A DNA stretch of 5,354 bases, from positions 1 through 5,354 of the forward strand of contig JANXVQ010000003.1 in NCBI GenBank assembly GCA_025351545.1. The letters run 5' to 3'. A model generated the notes under the pieces. The model ran no database searches. It was not told where the DNA came from and was given only the letters and a program-made list of their open reading frames with translations. How positions within the stretch are numbered: position 1 is the stretch's first letter; each line of letters begins with the position of its first letter. Below are positions 1 to 5,354 of the stretch, in pieces. This DNA comes from Spirosoma sp. (GTDB lineage Bacteria; Bacteroidota; Bacteroidia; Cytophagales; Spirosomataceae). The translations under genes were made by a program, and so were the position numbers.

Positions 1-706
1 CAAGTCGGTTTCCTCGCGTCAGGATGGTACTCCCAAACCCCTTTCCCTCGGCTTTCACGGCAAACGGAAACTCAATATTTACCGTTGGGCCACTGGGTTG
101 CTTGTCAATGATGAAGAAGTTATGATCGTAGGTGCTTGTCTCAATGGGCCGTGTGCCCGTATTTTTGAGGCTATGCTCCAGCACGAGTTCAGGTTTTCCT
201 TTACTTAGTCGAATGGTTTTTGTATAGCGATACCCGTAGCCCGTTGAGTCGGTAAGTTCATGTGTAAAATCAAGGTGGTCTTTGTGTTGTTTTGTCGTCC
301 ATTTCCCCTGGTTCACCACGTCGTAATACTTTGCAAAGGCGTATGCTTTATCGTCGGGTTTGCGGAGTACGCCCACACCAATTTTCATAAATGTACTACC
401 GGGTTTTGCGTCTGCGTATCCCAATGGCGTAAACTCTTCGGCAGGGCCGCTAATGGCATCGTGTAGTTTGGGATCGTAGTTTTCAAACCACGGTTCAATA
501 AAGCTATGTCCCTTATACGTAAGATTTTTGAATGCTCCGGCCCAGTCAAAACGCGTACCCTGATAATATCCCTGATTGGCATCGGGCAGGTATAACGTTG
601 TCTGAATGATGCCATTGGACAGTTCGGCTTGTGGCCATTCTGCCAAATGTATTGTGTTGGCACACAAACCAAGCACTGCGAGTGTTAGACCAATTACCTT
701 TTTCAA
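1..706 (-). CDS. Exported galactose-mutarotase-like protein of unknown function (3' end beyond window)
   Basis: This is an open frame of 235 codons with no stop, running off the left edge, so the C-terminus is missing. No ATG or GTG sits near its beginning. The best start is TTG at 706-704, followed by AAA AAG, which gives a signal-peptide-like N-terminus (KKVIGLTLAVLGL, then a possible type I cleavage after HLA near residue 22). The next in-frame Met is residue 107, which would remove the export signal and the first conserved block. Visible motifs are GYYQGTRFDWAG (46-57), SGPAEEFTPLGY (86-97), KIGVGVLRKPDD (108-119) and YDHNFFIID (193-201). From memory, this pattern matches a family of uncharacterised Bacteroidota and Acidobacteriota proteins with a galactose-mutarotase-like beta-sandwich. 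H195 may correspond to a ligand-site histidine of that fold. It lies 62 bases downstream of the SusD gene on the same strand, which suggests a periplasmic or surface role in handling the imported carbohydrate. Aldose epimerase activity itself is not shown. The frame and export are fairly sure; the function is tentative. Confidence 0.82.
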   Translation of the reverse strand, partial: MKKVIGLTLAVLGLCANTIHLAEWPQAELSNGIIQTTLYLPDANQGYYQGTRFDWAGAFKNLTYKGHSFIEPWFENYDPKLHDAISGPAEEFTPLGYADAKPGSTFMKIGVGVLRKPDDKAYAFAKYYDVVNQGKWTTKQHKDHLDFTHELTDSTGYGYRYTKTIRLSKGKPELVLEHSLKNTGTRPIETSTYDHNFFIIDKQPSGPTVNIEFPFAVKAEGKGFGSTILTRGNRL

Positions 707-724
707 TATTGTATGGGATCGTAA

Positions 725-757
725 AGACCTATAAGGTTTTTGAAACCTTATAGGTCT
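725..757. repeat. Perfect 15-bp inverted repeat (hairpin) between SusD gene and downstream gene
   Basis: The arm AGACCTATAAGGTTT (725-739) is followed by the 3-base spacer TTG and its exact reverse complement (743-757). In minus-strand mRNA it would form a stable 15-bp hairpin starting 11 bases after the SusD stop codon and ending 18 bases before the TTG start of the next gene. The run of T after the hairpin is only three bases on the minus strand (TTTACG) and four on the plus strand (GATTTTGC), so it is a poor fit to a classical intrinsic terminator. It could be an attenuator or mRNA 3'-end stabiliser lowering expression of the third gene, or one copy of a dispersed palindromic element. I recall similar ACCTATAAGGTTT palindromes between genes in Cytophagales, but cannot verify that here. 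Confidence 0.85.
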
Positions 758-768
758 GATTTTGCAGC

Positions 769-2247
769 TTACTGATTTAAATTCGGGTTGATCGACGTGT
801 CAGAATACGGCAGGGGAAACCAATAGTTCGCTTTCGTGATGGCTTTTATCGGCTGGAGGTCGTCCGGGCTCTTGGCGGCATTGGCTGCTTCTACCTGTTC
901 GAGCCGGACTAAATCAAACCAGCGCGTACGTTCGCAGGCAAACTCCCAGGCCCGTTCCTGCACTACGGCGTCGGCAAATTGGGCGGCTGTGAGGCCGTTA
1001 GCCGTGGATAGCGCCTTTGTTCCCGCCGGAAGACCCCGCAAACGTATCTGGTTGAGTGCATCATAAGCAGCCGCATCGGGTCCGCCGGTGCCCCGCGCTT
1101 TAGCTTCGGCATAAACAGTTAATACGTGGGCGTAGCGCATCATGACTGATGGTAACGAGATGCTGGATGTTACAATATTTCCCTTAATGTACCATTTTTT
1201 GTAATAGGGGTGCTTGGTCAGGCTCTGTTGCCAGGGGATTGTGGTAGCGCCCAACCCAAACTGCGTTCGGAACGTGGCATCTTTGCGGGGACCTTCGGGA
1301 AAGTTTTTGAAGAAATTAAGCTCGGCAAACATGTCATCCCAACCACCTTCTTCGCCCGGCATGGTCGTGTTTCCGTAAGTAGCGTTGGCTGTACCGCTAC
1401 CGGCGGCAAACCCACCGATCTGGTAAACCGATTCGGCTGTGCCAGCAACTGCCGGATCATTTTCGAAAACAGCGGCAAACGTTGGTAATAACTGGAAACC
1501 ATACGCAGCGCGATTGTCAATCACTTCTTTAGCTTTGGCCGCTGCCAGATCATATTTGTCGGTTTGTTTCAGGGGCCATCCCGCCATTGTTAAATAGACA
1601 TCTGCCAGAAACGCTTTAGCAGAACCTACATTCGGACGGCCCGGATCGCGTCTGGTGTTGGGGAGCATCGTTTCTGCCTTCTGCAAATCAGAAACAATCA
1701 GAGCATAAATCTGGGCTGGTGTCGACTTCTTGATTGTGAGCAAACTATCTGAATATTCGCCAGCCTTAACTAAGGGAATATTGCCGTAAAACCGGGTTAA
1801 CCAGTAGTAAGAAAAGCCCCGGATGAAATACGCTTCGCCCGCAATAATGTCGATGGTAGCCTTTGTTCCCACCGTTTTTGAGTAATTATTAATGACGTTG
1901 TTGGCCCCCTGAATGGCTTTGTAACAGCCATTATAGACCGCGCCTGACCGTTGATTCGTCGTCGATACGTTGAACTGGTCGAACTCGCGCCAGTCGGCTT
2001 TATTACTGGCCGGGTGCGTTGTTACGTCATCGGCTCCCAGCACGGCGCCATTGGCCGAGGGGTGAATAAAACCATACGACCACTGGGAACCTAATCCCTT
2101 GTAGGCACCCGTCAGGGCGGATTCAAGCCCGTCCTGCGTCGACAGTACGTTCGGGCCGTATAGCAAACCCGTCGTGTCTTCTGTGAGGTAATTTTTGCAG
2201 CCTGCAATGAGCAGAACAGCCAGTAAATATATCGGTAGATTTTTCAT
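769..2247 (-). CDS. SusD/RagB family nutrient-binding outer-membrane lipoprotein
   Basis: This 492-residue surface lipoprotein is the lid and substrate-binding partner of the adjacent SusC transporter. The N-terminus carries a signal peptide with a clear lipobox (LIAGC, lipidated Cys17), followed by KNYLTED, which contains acidic residues as in Bacteroidota surface-export signals. The N-terminal SusD-like domain covers roughly residues 20-220 and includes GEAYFIRGFSYYWLTRFYGN (137-156), typical of the helical TPR-like scaffold. The C-terminal RagB/SusD domain follows, with MRYAHVLTVYAEAKA (370-384), ALNQIRLRGLP (397-407), ERAWEFACERTRWFDLVR (431-448) and the ending YWFPLPYSDTSINPNLNQ. The length is normal for the family. 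The ATG at 2247 is preceded by A-rich GAACAACAAA with no Shine-Dalgarno sequence. It begins 16 bases after the SusC stop, so the two are surely cotranscribed. The stop is TAA. Trp and aromatic residues in the 300-355 region (W303, W339, W352) could contribute to ligand binding, but the ligand cannot be told. Confidence 0.97.
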   Translation of the reverse strand: MKNLPIYLLAVLLIAGCKNYLTEDTTGLLYGPNVLSTQDGLESALTGAYKGLGSQWSYGFIHPSANGAVLGADDVTTHPASNKADWREFDQFNVSTTNQRSGAVYNGCYKAIQGANNVINNYSKTVGTKATIDIIAGEAYFIRGFSYYWLTRFYGNIPLVKAGEYSDSLLTIKKSTPAQIYALIVSDLQKAETMLPNTRRDPGRPNVGSAKAFLADVYLTMAGWPLKQTDKYDLAAAKAKEVIDNRAAYGFQLLPTFAAVFENDPAVAGTAESVYQIGGFAAGSGTANATYGNTTMPGEEGGWDDMFAELNFFKNFPEGPRKDATFRTQFGLGATTIPWQQSLTKHPYYKKWYIKGNIVTSSISLPSVMMRYAHVLTVYAEAKARGTGGPDAAAYDALNQIRLRGLPAGTKALSTANGLTAAQFADAVVQERAWEFACERTRWFDLVRLEQVEAANAAKSPDDLQPIKAITKANYWFPLPYSDTSINPNLNQ

Positions 2248-2263
2248 TTTGTTGTTCAGAAGG

Positions 2264-5254
2264 TTAGAAGGACAGATTCAAGCCGAATGTGTAGGTTTTG
2301 GAGTTCGGATAGGAACCGTAGTCGATACCGATTGCGGTATCTGTACCAGAACCCACGTTGCTTGTTTCCGGATCGGGTCCTTTGTATTTGGTGATGGTCA
2401 GCAGATTGGTTGCACTCGCGAATACCCGTACATTTCCCTTGTTATGAAACAGGGAAGGAGGTAGATTATACGACAGGCTCACGTTCTTCAACCGGACAAA
2501 ACTGCCATTTTCAATGAATCGGCTGGACTGGGTGAATGGCTGATACGTTTTCGTGAAGGCCGGTATGTCTGACGTTTCGTTGCCAGGACGATAGTAATCC
2601 CGAATTTCTGACAGCGTGAATTGACGTGCATCGCCCGCTCCCGAAAGGGCAGCGGCCCGCGTGTAGTTTAACTTATCGACGCCGAATACACCGTTAAAGA
2701 ATACATTCAATGTCAGTCCTTTATACGAAAAAGTGTTATTCCAGCCACCGGTCAGTTTAGGGAACGCACGGCCTATAATCTGGAAATCGTCCGTAGTAAT
2801 TGAGTTGTCGCCATTAAGATCCTGATAATGTGGATCGCCCGGTACGCGGCCAAACTTAGCCGCCAGATCGGCCTCATTTGCTTTAAATGTGCCGAGGTAA
2901 TTCAGGCCCCAATACGAACCGAGTGGCTCGCCGGGCATCAGCATAAATTCGTTTGTGGTCGACATGCCTGCCCCTACGCCCGTGCCAGTACCCAGCCGGG
3001 GTAAACCGCCGAGGCTGAGAATCTTGTTTTGTAAGGTCGACAGGTTCAGATTTGTTTCCCAACGGAAACCTCGTCCGTCAAAGGGCGTACCGCCAATCGA
3101 AAACTCAAAGCCTTTGTTTTCGATCTCACCTATGTTCCGGGTCTGGGTTCCACCACCCGCATAGCTCGGCAGGGCGGCATTGAGTAGCAGGTCGGTCGTG
3201 TTTTTGTGGAAATAATCGGCTTCAATGCGAACTCTGCCGTTCAGAAATTCCATTTCTATCCCCACATCCGTTTGCCGGGTACTTTCCCATTTCAGGTTTC
3301 TATTCCCCTGATTTCCCTGGATTACGCCAGCCACAGCCGCTGTATTGTTGAAAGCAACGAACGTAGTGCCATAGGGCGACAACGTGGCGTATGAACCGAT
3401 AGCCTGGCTGCCCGTTGTACCCCAGCTTCCCCGGAGTTTCAGGTTACTGAATACGTTGAGATTTTTGATGAATTTCTCTTCCGACAACCGCCAGCCTACG
3501 GCTACCGATGGGAAAACGCTGAACCGGTTTTCGGGGCTGAATTTGGATGATCCATCCCGACGAACAGCCGCCGTCACCAAGTACTTTTCTTTGTAGGCAT
3601 AATTCACCCGGCCGAGTAAGGACAGCAAGGTTGATTTTGAAAAAGACGAAGCTACCGAAGCCGCCGAATTGCCGCCGATGTTGTCATACCCTAATTGCGG
3701 AAACCGTAAACCAGTGGCTGTAGCGGTGAAGTCACGGTTTGTGAATTGCTGTGTTTCCAAGACGGCAACTGCCGTAATGGAGTGGTTACCAGCCGTTAGA
3801 GTATAATTCAGATTGTTGGTGTTTTGCAACGTTACCTGCTCTGCCGAATACCGACTGGCGCTGGGGTTATTGTTGGAGAGCCGTTTGCCGCTAAGATTGA
3901 GATTCTGCGCGTTCAGGTAATTAATGGCGTACGACACATCCAGCGAAAGCCCTTTTATCGGCAGTTTGTAGTTCAGGCCACCAATGGCATTGAACGTAGC
4001 GCGGTCAGCATTAACAGATTGGTCGTATAGATAATCAATCGGATTTCGGTAAACCGACCCAATTGGGTCTGTAAATGTAGGCTGACCATCGGTATCGTAG
4101 GCGGGTGTGGTTGGTGCCCACGCCAGCACCTGGATGAGTGCTCCACCGCCGTTGGTGTTGTGGTTTTGGGTTTTTGATCCCGACAGATTGAGTCGCAGCG
4201 TTAGTTTATCGTTGATCTGGGTGGTAAAATTAGAACGCAGAATATACCGTTTGAAATTACTGTTCTGGACAATACCCGACTGACCGACGTAGTTTCCCGA
4301 AATCATAAAAGTCGATTTGTCACCGCCCCCCGAAACCGTCACCTGGTGTTGCTGACCACTTCCTTTCCGGTAAACCAGATCCTGCCAGTCGGTACCGCCG
4401 TTCTGCTTAAAACCAGCCACCTGTGTATCTGTGAAGGGTTTGTTTGATCCTGTGGCGGTAGCTCTGGTGTTCACAATATCGGCAAATTCGCCGGCGGGCA
4501 ATACATCGAAACGTTTGATGACTTCCGATGTGCTGGCCTGCCCTTCATACATTACTTTGATGCCTTTTGCTCCTTTCTTTGTCGTGATGATAACTACACC
4601 GTTTGCACCCCGGCTCCCGTAAATAGACGTAGAAGCCGCATCTTTCAGGATCTGAAGTGTTTCAATGTCGCTGGGGTTTATGAAGTTGAAATCGGCACCA
4701 ACAAAACCATCCACTACGTAGAGCGGGTTGTTATTGCCCAGCACCGAGTTGGCACCCCGGACCCGGATGCGGGCATCACCACCCGGCGCTCCGTTGGCCT
4801 GTGTCACCTGAACACCAGCGGCCCGTCCCTGCAAGACCTGATCTAAGCGCGTAATGGGCTGTTGCGCAAAATCCTTCGTCGAAATGGCCGTAAGAGCACC
4901 CGTTACATCGGTTTTTCGTTGGGTTCCGTATCCGACAACAACAACTTCGTTCAATGTTTTTAAGTCTTCCGCTAATTGGACGTTAACGATAGAGCGCCCG
5001 TTAACCGCGACAGTTTGACTGATGTAGGCAATAGTTGAAAACACTAAAGAAGCAGTTCCCGCGGCATTCAGCGAGAAGTTCCCCGTGGCATCGGTGGCGG
5101 TTCCTACCGTCGTGCCATTCACCTGAACGTTTACACCAGGAAGTCCCTGATTGTCAGGACCGGTCACTTTGCCGGTCACTCTGTTGCTTTGCGCAAAGGC
5201 ATAACTTTGGCTTAGAAGCAGCAGTAAAACGAAGAGTTTTACAGTTTTTTTCAT
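2264..5254 (-). CDS. SusC/RagA family TonB-dependent outer-membrane transporter
   Basis: This 996-residue protein is intact and of usual family length. It forms an outer-membrane barrel that imports oligosaccharides, peptides or similar nutrients using TonB-ExbBD energy, with SusD closing its outer face. A type I signal peptide (MKKTVKLFVL..., cleavage likely after SYAFA at 21) is followed by a carboxypeptidase-regulatory-like beta-sandwich (about 25-95: VTGKV, GLPGVNVQVNGT, GTATDATGNFSL). Next come a TonB-box-like EVVVVGYG (103-110) and the plug domain (about 112-228). The plug includes PLYVVDGF (177-184) and the SusC signature around LKDAASTSIYGSRGANGVVI (203-222). The rest is the 22-stranded barrel, containing an EF-hand-like loop DLNGDNSITTDD (812-823) and a C-terminal strand ending GLNLSF, a typical assembly signal with terminal Phe. 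There is no STN domain before the beta-sandwich, so signalling through a FecIR-type sigma/anti-sigma pair is not indicated. The ATG start is chosen from the signal peptide. It is the first gene of the visible operon; the substrate is unknown. Confidence 0.98.
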   Translation of the reverse strand: MKKTVKLFVLLLLLSQSYAFAQSNRVTGKVTGPDNQGLPGVNVQVNGTTVGTATDATGNFSLNAAGTASLVFSTIAYISQTVAVNGRSIVNVQLAEDLKTLNEVVVVGYGTQRKTDVTGALTAISTKDFAQQPITRLDQVLQGRAAGVQVTQANGAPGGDARIRVRGANSVLGNNNPLYVVDGFVGADFNFINPSDIETLQILKDAASTSIYGSRGANGVVIITTKKGAKGIKVMYEGQASTSEVIKRFDVLPAGEFADIVNTRATATGSNKPFTDTQVAGFKQNGGTDWQDLVYRKGSGQQHQVTVSGGGDKSTFMISGNYVGQSGIVQNSNFKRYILRSNFTTQINDKLTLRLNLSGSKTQNHNTNGGGALIQVLAWAPTTPAYDTDGQPTFTDPIGSVYRNPIDYLYDQSVNADRATFNAIGGLNYKLPIKGLSLDVSYAINYLNAQNLNLSGKRLSNNNPSASRYSAEQVTLQNTNNLNYTLTAGNHSITAVAVLETQQFTNRDFTATATGLRFPQLGYDNIGGNSAASVASSFSKSTLLSLLGRVNYAYKEKYLVTAAVRRDGSSKFSPENRFSVFPSVAVGWRLSEEKFIKNLNVFSNLKLRGSWGTTGSQAIGSYATLSPYGTTFVAFNNTAAVAGVIQGNQGNRNLKWESTRQTDVGIEMEFLNGRVRIEADYFHKNTTDLLLNAALPSYAGGGTQTRNIGEIENKGFEFSIGGTPFDGRGFRWETNLNLSTLQNKILSLGGLPRLGTGTGVGAGMSTTNEFMLMPGEPLGSYWGLNYLGTFKANEADLAAKFGRVPGDPHYQDLNGDNSITTDDFQIIGRAFPKLTGGWNNTFSYKGLTLNVFFNGVFGVDKLNYTRAAALSGAGDARQFTLSEIRDYYRPGNETSDIPAFTKTYQPFTQSSRFIENGSFVRLKNVSLSYNLPPSLFHNKGNVRVFASATNLLTITKYKGPDPETSNVGSGTDTAIGIDYGSYPNSKTYTFGLNLSF

Positions 5255-5310
5255 GTTTATAAGTTTATTAAGGAAAAAAGGGAGTTTGAATTGTAAGGCC
5301 TTTTATGTTT
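5255..5310 (-). other. AT-rich untranslated leader of the SusC-SusD operon
   Basis: This noncoding stretch lies immediately upstream of the SusC gene. On the minus strand it reads AATAAACTTATAAAC directly before the ATG: A-rich, with no Shine-Dalgarno sequence, as is usual for Bacteroidota. The operon promoter may lie here or beyond the window. I looked for the Bacteroidota pair TTTG and TAnnTTTG and found only a weak likeness (TACAATTC, minus strand) without a matching upstream element, so no promoter is called. Confidence 0.5.
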
Positions 5311-5350
5311 TCGTGGTGTCGTGGTGCCGGGTTCTCGTGGTGTCGGGTTT
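5311..5350. repeat. Imperfect short tandem repeat with TCGTGGTG core
   Basis: TCGTGGTG occurs three times, at 5311-5318, 5319-5326 and 5335-5342. The second and third copies belong to adjacent 16-base units, TCGTGGTGCCGGGTTC (5319-5334) and TCGTGGTGTCGGGTTT (5335-5350), which match at 14 of 16 positions. The stretch is GC-rich beside an AT-rich leader and has no coding support. It may be one arm of an intergenic palindromic element whose other arm lies past the right edge, or regulatory repeats upstream of the operon. Confidence 0.65.
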
Positions 5351-5354
5351 GAGA

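Noticed and set aside
385..672. ATG-started minus-strand open frame of 95 codons
   Set aside because: It overlaps the mutarotase-like gene in another frame. That other frame is open from 706 to the window edge and carries a signal peptide and conserved motifs, whereas this one encodes no recognisable domain.
725..757. Canonical Rho-independent terminator
   Set aside because: The stem is strong but followed by only three T on the minus strand and four on the plus strand, and the stem is AT-rich at its base-of-loop end. Termination is possible but not supported well enough to call.
707..768. Separate promoter for the third gene in the gap after the SusD gene
   Set aside because: No TTTG / TAnnTTTG pair was found on the minus strand. 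Most of the gap is the hairpin, so read-through from the SusC-SusD transcript is the simpler explanation.
836..1520. Several open frames of 76-100 codons on both strands inside the SusD gene
   Set aside because: They lie wholly within the well-supported SusD reading frame, lack recognisable motifs, and are Arg/Ser/Pro-rich in the manner of shadow translations.
5159..5182. Direct repeat CCGGTCACT at the 5' end of the SusC gene
   Set aside because: It simply encodes the repeated VTG of VTGKVTGP in the beta-sandwich domain, so coding sequence explains it.
5295..5302. Palindrome AAGGCCTT in the SusC leader
   Set aside because: It is only 8 bases with no extension on either side, so it is expected by chance and too short to call an operator.

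Overview
The window looks like chromosomal DNA from a Bacteroidota bacterium, most likely of the order Cytophagales (a Spirosoma-like genus). The evidence is a SusC/SusD outer-membrane nutrient-uptake pair, A-rich translation starts without Shine-Dalgarno sequences, and short intergenic palindromes of a kind I associate with that group. The genus is an inference; the phylum is well supported by the SusC/SusD pair.

All recognisable genes lie on the minus strand and read right to left as one probable operon. From the right edge there is a leader of about 100 bases with a short imperfect tandem repeat (5311-5350). Next come a SusC/RagA-type TonB-dependent transporter (5254 to 2264) and, after 16 bases, a SusD/RagB-type surface lipoprotein (2247 to 769). 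A 62-base gap follows, holding a perfect 15-bp hairpin (725-757). The last gene starts at an apparent TTG codon at 706 and runs off the left edge. It encodes an exported protein that resembles the galactose-mutarotase-like fold and has no experimentally established function that I know of.

The SusC protein would form the TonB-powered outer-membrane barrel and the SusD lipoprotein its substrate-binding lid, together importing an oligosaccharide or similar nutrient. The third protein would be exported and may act on or bind the same carbohydrate in the periplasm. No glycoside hydrolase, sigma/anti-sigma pair or hybrid two-component regulator is visible, so the substrate cannot be named from this window.

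I see no RNA gene, CRISPR array, insertion sequence or phage gene. The less ordinary signals are the intra-operon palindrome, the TTG-started third gene, and the repeat at the right edge, which may be half of a second palindromic element cut by the window boundary.
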